A stretch of 64,000 nt of DNA, from the NCBI GenBank assembly GCA_039980135.1, contig JBDXCV010000003.1, positions 372,001 through 436,000 on the forward strand, given 5' to 3'. Under the pieces are notes generated by a model. That model was not told the origin of the DNA and made no database searches. It saw only the letters and a program-made list of their open reading frames with translations. Below are positions 35,385-44,777 of the stretch, piece by piece; within the stretch, counting starts at the first letter, position 1; the number at the start of each line of letters is the position of its first letter. Position numbers and translations under genes: made by a program. This DNA comes from Alphaproteobacteria bacterium. GTDB lineage: Bacteria > Pseudomonadota > Alphaproteobacteria > UBA6615.

Positions 35385-35854
35385 AACGTTTCCTCTCGTG
35401 CTGATATTTTTTACTTGTGGGCAGAGGTTTTCCCCGGCCCGATTTTGACCTCCATTCGACGCGGCCGATAACAGTGGTTTGTGGCAGCATCGAAGCCGCG
35501 AGGCGGTCAGGGAATGCATCCCTGATTGACCCGGCGACCTGTCGTGAAAACCCTCTGATAATGTGGGCGCGCAGTCAACCTCCGACCGGTCTTATATAAT
35601 ACTCATTTCGTCGGATACTCCGTGCCGGCCCGGCGCGAAGGACGGCATTGCCCCGGCAAATGGACCAGGGCCAAACGCCGCCGGGCATTGTGCGGGAGGT
35701 GCACGGACACTATATCGTTCCGGTATTACTCGCGGTGCCGGAAATCGGGCAGTCTTCAGGTCGATGTATTCAACTCTGTCATACGGTGTTCACTCGCGTG
35801 GCGCAGTTCGTCCGCGCGCGCGGCATGTCTGTGAGCCGTCCGTGAGCGCTTCGC
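35385..35854. promoter_or_regulatory. Divergent intergenic region with an operator-like palindrome
   Basis: 470 bp without a credible gene between tctC (minus) and the MBL hydrolase (plus). It holds a perfect inverted repeat TCAGGGA-ATGCA-TCCCTGA (35507-35525), about 125 bp upstream of tctC, with a partly matching GGTCA/TGACC extension, which looks like a dimeric repressor site. A TATAAT hexamer occurs at 35595-35600 but without a good -35 box. The rest shows nothing recognisable. Confidence 0.4.
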
Positions 35855-36700
35855 ATGGCTGATTCCGTCGAGGTCCGTTTCTGGGGGGTGCGCGGTTCCA
35901 TTGCGTGTCCCGGCCCCGACACGAACGTTTTTGGCGGCAACACGTCCTGCGTCGAGGTCACATGCGGCAATCCCGATAGCGGCGGCGGCCGGGTCGTCCT
36001 CGACGCCGGCACCGGCCTTCGCCCGCTCGGCAGCGCGTTGGGCAATACGGGCGCCGGCGTGGACGCCGACCTCCTGCTGAGCCACACCCATCTCGACCAT
36101 ATTGTCGGGATGCCGTTCTTCGGCCCGGCCTATTGCCCGGACTCGAAGCTGCGCATGTGGGCCGGGCACCTGCAGCCCGACCACAAGCTGGCCGACGTCC
36201 TGTGCATGATGATGGCCGACCCGCTGTTTCCCATTCCGATGGACGTGATGGCGGCGGACAAGAGCTTCCACGATTTCCGTGCCGGCGAAACATTCGATCT
36301 GTCCTGTGGGGCGCGGGTGCGGACATGCCCGCTCAATCATCCGGGCGGGGCGACCGGTTACCGCATCGAGCAGCACGGTCGCGCGATCGCCTATATCACC
36401 GACACCGAACATGTCGCGGGCACCCATGACGAAAACATCCTGGCGCTGATCGACGGGGCGGATCTGTTCATCTACGACGCCACCTACACCGACGCGGAAT
36501 ACGGGGCCCATGTGGGCTGGGGCCATTCGACCTGGCAGGAGGGTGCGGCGCTGGCGGCGATCGCCAATGTCGGGACATACGTGCCGTTCCATCACGACCC
36601 GTCCCATGACGATGCGGCGATGGCGGCGATCGAGACAGAAGCGAAGGCGGTGTTCGAGAACACCGTGGTCGCGCGCGAAGGCCTGACCCTGACCTTCTGA
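35855..36700 (+). CDS. MBL-fold metallo-hydrolase
   Basis: Zinc-dependent hydrolase, 281 residues, of the group that opens EVRFWGVRGSIACPGPD and includes phosphodiesterase-like enzymes related to PhnP and RNase Z. The metal motif is HTHLDHIVG near residues 72-80, with further ligands in PLNHPGGATGYRIE, DTEH and FHHDPSHDD. The sequence is cytosolic. The conserved N-terminus fits ATG 35855. It is followed 81 bp later by the class III cyclase on the same strand. A role in cyclic-nucleotide or cyclic-phosphate turnover is therefore attractive but is only inferred from adjacency. Confidence 0.85.
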   Translation: MADSVEVRFWGVRGSIACPGPDTNVFGGNTSCVEVTCGNPDSGGGRVVLDAGTGLRPLGSALGNTGAGVDADLLLSHTHLDHIVGMPFFGPAYCPDSKLRMWAGHLQPDHKLADVLCMMMADPLFPIPMDVMAADKSFHDFRAGETFDLSCGARVRTCPLNHPGGATGYRIEQHGRAIAYITDTEHVAGTHDENILALIDGADLFIYDATYTDAEYGAHVGWGHSTWQEGAALAAIANVGTYVPFHHDPSHDDAAMAAIETEAKAVFENTVVAREGLTLTF

Positions 36701-36781
36701 AGGGTCGATCACGCGGGCTTGACGTGAAAAGGCCGGCGACCGTCGCCATATCGGGTCGTTGAAGACAGCCCGGCCGGAGCC

Positions 36782-38188
36782 ATGACGGCGCGAAGCGAAG
36801 AAGTATCGACGAATCTGGTCGCCCGCGCGGTCACCGCGCTGCGCGGCGGCACCGCGCCGGTGCTCCCGCAACGGGTGCGCGAGGATGTCGCGCGCCAGCA
36901 GGACCGCTCGGAACAGATCATCTCGATCGTGCAGATCGTCATCGTGCTGCTGTTCGGCGGGTTGTTCCTGGCCGCACCGGGTGGCGGCGGGGTCGGCGCC
37001 GACGGGATCGACCTCGCTTTCGAGCTGACCCCCTGGGCGCTCGGTGGGTATCTGGTTTTCTCGGCCGCCCGCTACTGGGCGAGCTGTCGGATGCGCCTGC
37101 CGGGCTGGTTCCTGACATTGTCGGTGATCGCCGACATGGCGTTGCTGATGGTGCTTATCTGGTCGTTCCACCGCACCTATCAGCAACCGCCGTCATTCTA
37201 TCTGAAGGCACCGACGCTGCTTTACGTGTTCATCTTCATCGCCTTGCGGGCCCTGCGTTTCGACGCGCGCTATGTGCTGCTCGCCGGGGCCACCGCCATG
37301 GTCGGCTGGTCGGCGCTGGTGTTGTATGCCGCCGCGTTCGAGACCGGCGAGATGACGATCACCCGCAACTATGTGGAATACATCACCGGCAACACGATCC
37401 TGCTGGGGGCCGAATTCGACAAGCTGATCACCATCGGCGTGGTGACGGCGGTGCTGGCCGCCGCCGCCGTGCGCGCGCGTCAGATGCTTTTTACGGCGGC
37501 TTCGGAGGGCTCCGCGAAACGGGACCTCTCGCGCTTCTTCGATACCTATGTGGCCGACCGGATTACCGGCAGCGAGCATGAACTGCGCGCGGGCGAGGGC
37601 CAGCATCGCGATGCCGCCGTGGTGTTCTTCGATATCAGGGGTTTCACTCGGTTGTCGGGCCGGCTCGACGCCGACGCGCTGGTGCAGCTGCTGTCGGAAT
37701 ACCAGTCACGGATCGTGCCGATCGTGCAGGACAATGGCGGCGTCATCGACAAGTTCATGGGCGACGGGGTGATGGCGACCTTCGGGGCGGTGGTGCCGAA
37801 CCGGACTTACGCCGCCGACGCGCTGCGGTCGATCGAGGCGGCGATCGACGCGATAGACCGGTGGAACGCGAAGCTGGTGGCGGCGGGCAAGCCGGCGCTG
37901 GACGTGAACGCGGCGGCCGCGTCGGGCGACCTGATCTTCGCTGCGGTGGGCGACGAGAGCCGGCTCGAATACACGGTGATCGGTGACACGGTGAATTTGG
38001 CGGCGAAGCTGGAGAAACACACCAAGCGCGAGGACGCCTGCGCGGTCGTGACCGTCGAGACCTACGACCTGGCGCTTCAGCAAGGTTTCGCGCCGAAGGA
38101 CCCCGGCGAGCGGCGGATCGGCCGCGTGGTCGAAGGGGTCGCGGACCATGTAGATCTGGTGGCGCTGGGGCGCAAGCGGGCGGTTTAG
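36782..38188 (+). CDS. Membrane-anchored class III adenylate/guanylate cyclase
   Basis: A 468-residue protein. Residues about 45-232 form a membrane region with about six hydrophobic spans (IVQIVIVLLFGGLFLAA through ITIGVVTAVLAAAAV), and the C-terminal half is a class III cyclase domain. The metal aspartates are D284 (VFFDIRGFTRL) and D328 (KFMGDGV). K324 and T398 occupy the substrate-selecting positions and favour ATP. The transition-state asparagine is N405 in GDTVNLAAKLE, but the usual arginine four residues on is K409. Activity may thus be altered. It is the only nucleotide cyclase in the window; a cyclic-nucleotide-binding protein lies 16 kb away. Confidence 0.9.
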   Translation: MTARSEEVSTNLVARAVTALRGGTAPVLPQRVREDVARQQDRSEQIISIVQIVIVLLFGGLFLAAPGGGGVGADGIDLAFELTPWALGGYLVFSAARYWASCRMRLPGWFLTLSVIADMALLMVLIWSFHRTYQQPPSFYLKAPTLLYVFIFIALRALRFDARYVLLAGATAMVGWSALVLYAAAFETGEMTITRNYVEYITGNTILLGAEFDKLITIGVVTAVLAAAAVRARQMLFTAASEGSAKRDLSRFFDTYVADRITGSEHELRAGEGQHRDAAVVFFDIRGFTRLSGRLDADALVQLLSEYQSRIVPIVQDNGGVIDKFMGDGVMATFGAVVPNRTYAADALRSIEAAIDAIDRWNAKLVAAGKPALDVNAAAASGDLIFAAVGDESRLEYTVIGDTVNLAAKLEKHTKREDACAVVTVETYDLALQQGFAPKDPGERRIGRVVEGVADHVDLVALGRKRAV

Positions 38189-38206
38189 GCGCTTGCGCGC
38201 AGACCC

Positions 38207-39433
38207 CTATTTATACGGATCGGCCGCATCCCGGAGGCCGTCGCCGAGGAAGTTGAAGGCCAGGATGGTCAGGATGACCGGGATCATCGGCGCCATCAGC
38301 CACGGATAGAGCACCACGACCTGGATGTTCTGGGCCTCGTTGAGCAGCACCCCCCAGCTGGTCACCGGCGGACGCAGGCCCAGGCCGAGGAAGCTGAGCG
38401 CCGTCTCGCCGAGGATCATCTCGGGAATCGCGAGGCTCGCCGAGGCGATCAGATGGCTGGCGAAGCTGGGCACCAGGTGGCGCCCGATGATGCGTTTGGT
38501 GCTGGCCCCCATCAGGTTTGCCGCGACGGCGAAATCTTCCTCGCGCAACGACAGGAGCTTGGACCGCACCGCGCGGGCGAGTGAGGGCCAGTCGAGCATC
38601 GCCAGGATGAGCGTGATGCCGAAATAGATCACCAGCGGCGACCATTTGGCCGGCAGCGATGCCGAGAGCGCCATCCACAAAGGCAGGCGCGGGAATGACT
38701 TCAGCACTTCGATCAGTCGCTGGACGCCATTGTCGACCCAGCCGCCGTAGAAGCCGGCCACGCCACCGATGGCGATGCCGAGCCCGAAGCTGAGGAAGAT
38801 TCCGATCAGGCCGATCGACAGCGAGATCCGCGAGCCGTAGATCATGCGCGAGAGCATGTCGCGGCCGAGCCGGTCGGTGCCCAGAAGGAACACGGGCTGG
38901 CGCCGGCTCTCGGGACAGAACAGATGGAAATCGCCCTTGAACAGGCCCCAGAATTCATACTCGGACCCGGGGTAACCGCCCGAACAGAAGAAGCGGATGC
39001 GGTTCACCTTGCTGGTGTCGACCGTATAGATCTTCTGCAGGGTCTCGGGGTCACGCTTGGACCTGTAGCCATACACAAACGGCCCGACGAGCTTGCCCTC
39101 GTGGAAAAGATGCACGGCCTGGGGCGGCGCGTAGATGCTGCGCACGTCGCGGTGCTGCAGTTCGTACGGCGCGAACACTTCAGCAAAGGCGGCGACCAGA
39201 TACAGGAAGATCAGGAAGAAGCCTGCGGCGACCGCAATCTTGTGGCGCTTGAGTTTCCACCACATGAGCTGCCACTGGGAAGCCATGTAATATTTTTCCT
39301 GCTCCGGCGTGAGCACCACCTCGACATCGGCGTCGAAGGGCTCGTCGGACACGAAATGGGGAATCCTGTCCGGCGGGCTGTTGTCAGGCTTTTCGTTACC
39401 GGGGGTCTCGTTATCGGGGGTGTCGGAACTCAT
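38207..39433 (-). CDS. Peptide-type ABC transporter permease (DppC/YejE-like)
   Basis: Second inner-membrane subunit of a peptide-class ABC importer, 408 residues. After a charged, Pro/Asp-rich N-terminal tail (about 70 residues) comes TM1 (VAAGFFLIFLYLVAAFAEVF), then an unusually long periplasmic insertion of about 110 residues, then the core permease with the EAA-type loop EEDFAVAANLMGASTKRIIG. ATG 39433 overlaps the upstream permease by 4 bp. The frame continuing to 39940 is antisense to that gene. The long insertion resembles the YejE-like subgroup more than DppC. It is the last gene of the operon. Confidence 0.9.
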   Translation of the reverse strand: MSSDTPDNETPGNEKPDNSPPDRIPHFVSDEPFDADVEVVLTPEQEKYYMASQWQLMWWKLKRHKIAVAAGFFLIFLYLVAAFAEVFAPYELQHRDVRSIYAPPQAVHLFHEGKLVGPFVYGYRSKRDPETLQKIYTVDTSKVNRIRFFCSGGYPGSEYEFWGLFKGDFHLFCPESRRQPVFLLGTDRLGRDMLSRMIYGSRISLSIGLIGIFLSFGLGIAIGGVAGFYGGWVDNGVQRLIEVLKSFPRLPLWMALSASLPAKWSPLVIYFGITLILAMLDWPSLARAVRSKLLSLREEDFAVAANLMGASTKRIIGRHLVPSFASHLIASASLAIPEMILGETALSFLGLGLRPPVTSWGVLLNEAQNIQVVVLYPWLMAPMIPVILTILAFNFLGDGLRDAADPYK

Positions 39434-40428
39434 CGGGTCGTTCCCCCGCTGAGCCGGATTCTTGGATCGAGCGCCGCCAGGGCGAGATCTGACAGGAGCG
39501 TGCCGATCACGACGAGGAGTGCCAGGAACATCAGGAAGGAGCCGGCGAGGAACATGTCCTGGGCACGCAGCGCGTCGAGCAGCATGCGGCCGGTGATGTC
39601 GAGGTTGAGCACCACGGCGACGACGGCGGAGCCGGAAATGACTTCCGGTAGGATCGAGCCGATATCCGCGATGAACGGGTTGAGTGCCATGCGCAGCGGG
39701 TACTTCCAGAGCAGCTTGCGCGGGGCGAGCCCCTTGGCCCGGCCGGTGACCACATACTGTTTCTGCAGCTCGTCGAGCAGGTTCGCGCGCAGGCGCCGGA
39801 TCATGCCCGCGGTGCCGGACGTGCCGATGACGATGACCGGAATCCACAGATGCTCCAACACCGAGAGCATCTTGTCGAGCGACCAGGGCGCGTTGCGATA
39901 CTGGTCGTCCATGATCCCGCCGATGGACGTGTCGAACCACTGGTTGGCCAGATACATCAGCACGAGCGCGAGCAGGAAGTTCGGGGTCGCGAGGCCGAGA
40001 TATCCGATCAGGGTCGCGACGTGATCGGACACGGAGTATTGGCGGGTCGCCACATAGGTGCCGATCACGAAGCTGACGATCCAGATGAAGGCGATGGTCG
40101 AGAAGGTCACGACAAACGTCAGCAGGATGCGCTGGCCGATCAGCTCCGACACGGGACGGTTATGCTCGAACGACCAGCCGAAATCCCCCTGGAGCAGCCC
40201 GAAGAGCCAGGAGAAATATTGTTCGACGGGGGTTTTATCGAGTCCGTAGGCGCGCCGCAGGGCCTCGATCTGGTTCTGATCCACGGCCTCGCCGCGCGAC
40301 GCCATCTCCGCGATCAGGGTCTCCAGATAATCTCCCGGCGGGAGCTGGATGATGATGAACACGATCGCGGAGACCGCGAGCAGTGTCGGGATCATCAGGA
40401 GCAATCGGTGGATGATGTAGCGAAACAT
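39430..40428 (-). CDS. Peptide-type ABC transporter permease (DppB/YejB-like)
   Basis: First inner-membrane subunit of the importer, 332 residues, with the family N-terminus RYIIHRLLLMIPTLLAVSAI, a periplasmic loop with DQNQIEALRRAYGLDKTPVE, and the EAA loop LQKQYVVTGRAKGLAPRKLL near residues 223-242. Six membrane spans. It lies 34 bp after the substrate-binding gene and overlaps the next permease by 4 bp, consistent with paired synthesis of the two membrane subunits. Confidence 0.93.
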   Translation of the reverse strand: MFRYIIHRLLLMIPTLLAVSAIVFIIIQLPPGDYLETLIAEMASRGEAVDQNQIEALRRAYGLDKTPVEQYFSWLFGLLQGDFGWSFEHNRPVSELIGQRILLTFVVTFSTIAFIWIVSFVIGTYVATRQYSVSDHVATLIGYLGLATPNFLLALVLMYLANQWFDTSIGGIMDDQYRNAPWSLDKMLSVLEHLWIPVIVIGTSGTAGMIRRLRANLLDELQKQYVVTGRAKGLAPRKLLWKYPLRMALNPFIADIGSILPEVISGSAVVAVVLNLDITGRMLLDALRAQDMFLAGSFLMFLALLVVIGTLLSDLALAALDPRIRLSGGTTR

Positions 40429-40462
40429 TACGGGTTATCGATCTCGGACTCTGCGAATGCGG

Positions 40463-42346
40463 CTAGGGGCGTTCGAAGTAGAAGGTGTCGGGCAGGTAGA
40501 TGCCGAAATGGGCGCCCGGGTCCCAGGCGTAGATCGCCTTCTCGGGCACACCCTTGAGGTTCTGCATCACGACGACCGGCTGCTTGGTGCAGCACACGAC
40601 GCCGATGGTGAAGGTCTCGTCGGCGTTGATCTGCAGGATGCGTTCCCAGAATTCGGTGCGTTCGGCCTGGGACGATGCGGATTGCCAGCGGCGGAACAGG
40701 TCGAACAATTCCTGGGCCGCGGGCATGTCGATGGCGTCTCCGGCCTGGCCCTCGGTCTGATAATACTGGCCCCATTTCGGCCACTGGTACTGATCCTGCC
40801 GGGTCGGGACGAATTCCTCGGGGCTCATATTCGCGGTGACGATGCCGTTGTTCGCCCCGAACCAGACCCCCATCATGGTCTCGCCTGCGAACACCCGGTT
40901 GCGGAACACCTCGCGCTGGGACGGGCGGGTGAAGATCTTCACGCCGATGTCGAGCCAGGAATCATGGACCAGCTCGAGCACGTCGGTCTGCTCGGTCTCC
41001 TCGCCCGCGGTCTCGACGACGATCTCGAGCCGCCGCCCGTCGGGCAGCAGGCGGACCCCGTCCTTGTCGCGTTTCTCGAGGCCCATGCCATCGAGCAGCG
41101 CGTTGGCGCGGTCGAGATCGAACGCGGCCCATTTGGTCTGGAATTCCTCGCGGAACAGCGGGCTCTGCGGCAGTACCGTGTTGTTCGACGGCTGGGCGAG
41201 ACCGAAATAGATCACCTCGTTGATCTCCTCGCGGTCGATGGCGAGGCTGAGCGCGTGGCGGAAATCACGGTTGCGGAAGACCTCACGCCAGCCCGGGTCG
41301 GCGATGTGCAGGTTGGGGTAGAGCGCGATCCGCGCGCCGAGCGAGGTATCCCACAACAGGGTCTTGAAGCCCTCCTTCTCTTCCGACTGTTTCAGGAAGG
41401 TGAAGTGGCTCATGAACAGGTTGCGGGCCTGCAGGTCGATTTCGCCGGCGCTGGCCTTGGCCGGGATCAGCTTGCCGTCGGAGATGTTCATCAGGACCCG
41501 GTCGATATAGGGCAGCTGGTTGCCGGCCTTGTCGACCCGATGGAAATAGGGATTGCGCATGAACACGAACTGCTGGGCCGGCGGGCGGATCGTGTTGAAC
41601 CAGGGCTGCAGGGTCGGCAGCGCCGGGTTGTCCATGTCATAGAGATTGTCCTGGCTGTTATGCAGGGGTCCCCAGCCACGCATGCGCCGCTTCTTGATGA
41701 ATGCCTCGAGCTCGGCCGGGTCGGCGTATTTCTTGTGGAACTGCTTCAGATAATGGGCGGGCCGGTAAATGAAGGGCGGGCGCGGGCCGGCCAGTGCGGG
41801 CAGGAAGAACGGGTTCGGTTTCGACCAGCTGAAGCGAATTGTTTGCGCGTCGAGGATTTCGACCTTCGGGACCTCGCCCTCGACCTTCAGCAGGACCGGC
41901 GGCCCGAGCGGGGACAGGTCGGAATTGTTGGCCATTTCCTCCCACCAGTAACGGAAATCCTCCGTCGTGAAGGGATGGCCGTCGGACCATTTGTGATCCT
42001 TGCGGAGCTTGAAGGTAAAAATTTTGTCGTCGACCGTCTCGAAGGATTCGAGGATATCCGGCACCAGATTGTAGCCGCCGTCATAGCCGACGAGCCGGGC
42101 ATAGCCGTAGACCGTCATCAGTCGGGTGTCGCGCGCGCGGGCCATCGCGATGCGCAGATCGCCGCCATAGACGCCGGGGCCGGTGTCGATGACGCGCGGC
42201 GGACGGGGCAGCCGTTGGTCGACCGGCGGGAGGTAGCCTTCCTTGACCTCGGCCGCGAGCATGGGAGATTCCGCGAAGTCGGCGGCAGCGGTTGCCGGCG
42301 TCAAGGCGAGTGCGGCGATGATGGGGGCAATGATCTTCAGGCGCAT
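40463..42346 (-). CDS. Extracellular solute-binding protein family 5 (YejA-like)
   Basis: Periplasmic receptor of the peptide importer, 627 residues, in the size range of YejA and larger than DppA. The signal peptide RLKIIAPIIAALALTPATAA is followed by ESPMLAAEVKEGYLPPVDQR. The family 5 core is visible in SFETVDDKIFTFKLRKDHKW, DGHPFTTEDFRYWWEEM and FRNRDFRHALSLAIDREEIN. Start ATG 42346 shares one base with the stop of the ATPase gene. Substrates for relatives are oligopeptides, antimicrobial peptides, or murein or opine compounds; which applies is unknown. Confidence 0.92.
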   Translation of the reverse strand: MRLKIIAPIIAALALTPATAAADFAESPMLAAEVKEGYLPPVDQRLPRPPRVIDTGPGVYGGDLRIAMARARDTRLMTVYGYARLVGYDGGYNLVPDILESFETVDDKIFTFKLRKDHKWSDGHPFTTEDFRYWWEEMANNSDLSPLGPPVLLKVEGEVPKVEILDAQTIRFSWSKPNPFFLPALAGPRPPFIYRPAHYLKQFHKKYADPAELEAFIKKRRMRGWGPLHNSQDNLYDMDNPALPTLQPWFNTIRPPAQQFVFMRNPYFHRVDKAGNQLPYIDRVLMNISDGKLIPAKASAGEIDLQARNLFMSHFTFLKQSEEKEGFKTLLWDTSLGARIALYPNLHIADPGWREVFRNRDFRHALSLAIDREEINEVIYFGLAQPSNNTVLPQSPLFREEFQTKWAAFDLDRANALLDGMGLEKRDKDGVRLLPDGRRLEIVVETAGEETEQTDVLELVHDSWLDIGVKIFTRPSQREVFRNRVFAGETMMGVWFGANNGIVTANMSPEEFVPTRQDQYQWPKWGQYYQTEGQAGDAIDMPAAQELFDLFRRWQSASSQAERTEFWERILQINADETFTIGVVCCTKQPVVVMQNLKGVPEKAIYAWDPGAHFGIYLPDTFYFERP

Positions 42347-44244
42347 CACGCGACCTCCGGCAGGGCGCCGCGTTCCGGGTCGGCGCGTACATAGTGCCCG
42401 TCTTCCAGCTCGACGAGCCGGGGGCGGGATTGATTGTCGATTGTGAAGGGCGCTGGCCAGCGGGCCGGATCGGAGGCGCGATCCTCCATCAGGTCGGCCA
42501 GATCGAGGCGGTTGTCGAGGCTCGGCTCGGGCACGGCCGAAAGCAGCGCCTGGGTGTAGGGGTGGGACGGGTTGCGAAACAGGGTCTTCGCCGGCGCCAG
42601 CTCGACCAGGCGCCCGGCGCACATCACGGCGATCCGGTCGGCGATGTAATCGACGACCGCGAGGTTATGGCTGATAAACAGATATGTCAGCCCGAGGGCC
42701 GACTGGAGATCCTTGAGCAGGTTGAGGATCTGGGCCTGGATCGACACGTCGAGCGCGCTCACCGGCTCGTCGCAGATCAGCAGGTCCGGTTTGAGCGCGA
42801 GCGCGCGGGCGATGCCGATGCGCTGGCGCTGGCCGCCGGAGAAGCTGTGGGGGTAGCGGTTGAGGAAGCGGGGGTCGAGGCCGACCAGGCGCATCAGCTC
42901 GCGCACCGTGTCGGCGCGGGTCTCGGCCGTGCCGATGTCATGGATGACGAGGGGTTCGGCGATGATCTCGAACACGGTCATGCGGGGGTTCAGGGAGCCG
43001 AAGGGGTCCTGGAAGATTAACTGTACCCGGCGGCGGAAATCCTTGAGCTCGCGGCCCTTGAGCGCCAGCACGTCGACCGGCTGGCCGCCGTCATAGAAGG
43101 TAACGCTGCCGCTGTCGGTGGCGAGCGCACGCATGATCATCTTCGACGTCGTGGTCTTGCCGCAGCCGGATTCGCCGACCAGGCCGAGGCATTCGCCGCG
43201 CGCGATCTCGAAGCTGACATCGTCCACGGCGAGGACTGAGCGCGCTTCCTGGGAGCCGAAATAGCTGCCCTTGCGGATCAGGAAGCTCTTGGAGATGCCG
43301 TCGACCTTGAGAAGCGGTGTGCCGGCGGCCGCCTGGGGCGCGCGGTCGGCATCGGGCTTGATCAACTCACCGGATTCCGCCTTGATCTCGCGCAGCGGCA
43401 CGAGGCGTTCGCCCTCGGCGAGGCCGAAGCGCGGCACGGCGTTGAGCAGCGCCTTGAGATAGGGGTGGCCGGGTGCGCGATAGATATCCTCGACGGTGCC
43501 GCTTTCCATCACCTTGCCGCGGAACATCACCACGACCTCCTCGGCGACGTTCGCGACCACGCCCAGATCATGGGTGATCATCAGGACCGCCATGTCGAGT
43601 TCCGACTGAAGGTCCTTGATCAGCTTCAGGATCTGCGCCTGGATCGTCACGTCCAATGCGGTGGTGGGTTCGTCGGCGATGAGCAACGCGGGACGGCAGA
43701 CCAGCGCCATGGCGATCATGGCGCGCTGGCGCAGCCCACCCGACAGCTCGAAGGGATAGGTCTTGAGCGCGCGGGGCGGGTCGGGGAAGCCGACCAGGCG
43801 CAGCATGTCGGCGGCGAGCTCGGTGCCGGTCTGCTTGTCCACGTCGCGGTGCAGGTGGAGTGCCTCGGTGATCTGGTCGCCGACCGTGTGGAGCGGCGAC
43901 AGGGATGTCATCGGTTCCTGGAAGATCATCGACACCCGGCCGCCGCGGATTGACCGCATTGCCTTGCCGTCGCGTTCCAGTTTCGCCAGATCGACCGGGG
44001 TGCCGTCGCCGCGCGGATCGGTGAACAAAATCTCACCGCCGGCGATGCTGCCGATGTTCGGGAGGATGCCCATGATGGCCTGGCTGCAGACCGACTTGCC
44101 CGAGCCGGATTCGCCGACCAGTGCCGTGGTGCCGCCCTGGCGGACCCGGAAGGACACGCCGTCCACGGCGCGCAGCTGGTCACCGTGCACGGTGAAGTCG
44201 ACCTTGAGGTCGCGAACGGTCAGGAGGTCGGTCATCGTCGCCAA
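42346..44244 (-). CDS. Fused double ATPase of peptide-type ABC importer (DppD-DppF / YejF-like)
   Basis: Both nucleotide-binding domains of the importer in one 632-residue chain. The first has Walker [11 protein letters not shown] (about residues 39-48) and signature [15 protein letters not shown]; the second has [10 protein letters not shown] (about residues 345-354) and [15 protein letters not shown]. Each carries an intact Walker B ([22 protein letters not shown]) and ends with the oligopeptide C-terminal extension ([26 protein letters not shown]). The start may be ATG 44244 or 44235; it overlaps the upstream gene by up to 13 bp. ATP hydrolysis motifs are complete, in contrast with the ABC protein at 51414. 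Confidence 0.95.
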   Translation of the reverse strand: MATMTDLLTVRDLKVDFTVHGDQLRAVDGVSFRVRQGGTTALVGESGSGKSVCSQAIMGILPNIGSIAGGEILFTDPRGDGTPVDLAKLERDGKAMRSIRGGRVSMIFQEPMTSLSPLHTVGDQITEALHLHRDVDKQTGTELAADMLRLVGFPDPPRALKTYPFELSGGLRQRAMIAMALVCRPALLIADEPTTALDVTIQAQILKLIKDLQSELDMAVLMITHDLGVVANVAEEVVVMFRGKVMESGTVEDIYRAPGHPYLKALLNAVPRFGLAEGERLVPLREIKAESGELIKPDADRAPQAAAGTPLLKVDGISKSFLIRKGSYFGSQEARSVLAVDDVSFEIARGECLGLVGESGCGKTTTSKMIMRALATDSGSVTFYDGGQPVDVLALKGRELKDFRRRVQLIFQDPFGSLNPRMTVFEIIAEPLVIHDIGTAETRADTVRELMRLVGLDPRFLNRYPHSFSGGQRQRIGIARALALKPDLLICDEPVSALDVSIQAQILNLLKDLQSALGLTYLFISHNLAVVDYIADRIAVMCAGRLVELAPAKTLFRNPSHPYTQALLSAVPEPSLDNRLDLADLMEDRASDPARWPAPFTIDNQSRPRLVELEDGHYVRADPERGALPEVA

Positions 44245-44777
44245 TCCGCCGGGTTGCCCCAGCCGGTGAGGGCCGCGGGAGTGGGGTCATGATCCGGCAT
44301 AATCGCGCCGAGACCAAGGGCCGCAAAGTTGCGCGCGCTGGCATCGGTGAGTTCGATGTCGAGCTGACGGGCGGCCTCGAAGGCGGCGCGGCAGATGGTC
44401 TCGAAATCCTCCAGCGCGGAGTTGAGCGCGATGGTGCGGTTTGCCCCCTGAAGCTTGAGCTGCATCCAGCCGGCCTCGCGATCGCGCCGGGTCGAGAAAT
44501 AGGAAAGCTTTACGGTGGCGAGGTCTGGCCACGGAATGTTTGCGCCACCGGGGCCTCCGGTTGAAATGCCATCCGAATCCACCCGCACCGTAATCGCCCG
44601 GTTGCGCCAGGTGCGTAGCCCGAAGATGGCGAACAACACGGCGGGGATGGCGAAAACCAGGGTGACGACGATACCGAAATCGACGGCGGCCAGAGGCACC
44701 AGGCAACAGAAGAGCCCGATGCCGGCGCGCAGCAGATCCGCGTTGATGGCGCGGGGCGAGTAGCGGTGACGGGTCAT
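44232..44777 (-). CDS. Conserved membrane protein with PH-like domain
   Basis: A 181-residue protein I cannot name. Two hydrophobic spans near the N-terminus (LRAGIGLFCCLVPLAAVDFG and IVVTLVFAIPAVLFAIFGLR) are followed by a soluble, PH-domain-like beta region (ITVRVDSDGISTGG, NIPWPDLATVKLSYFS, GWMQLKLQGANRTIALNSAL) and a C-terminal tail. That layout resembles bPH or DUF-type membrane proteins. It is locked into the operon: its ATG overlaps the deacetylase stop by 4 bp and its stop overlaps the ATPase start. Its conserved place between deacetylase and ABC importer is the best clue to function. Confidence 0.72.
   Translation of the reverse strand: MTRHRYSPRAINADLLRAGIGLFCCLVPLAAVDFGIVVTLVFAIPAVLFAIFGLRTWRNRAITVRVDSDGISTGGPGGANIPWPDLATVKLSYFSTRRDREAGWMQLKLQGANRTIALNSALEDFETICRAAFEAARQLDIELTDASARNFAALGLGAIMPDHDPTPAALTGWGNPADWRR

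Noticed and set aside
36719-36751. TTGACG and CATAT upstream of the cyclase as a promoter
   Set aside because: Spacer too long and -10 hexamer poor; cyclase may be transcribed from upstream of the MBL gene.
40457-42394. 645-codon plus-strand frame opposite the solute-binding protein
   Set aside because: Antisense shadow; the minus product has signal peptide and family 5 motifs.
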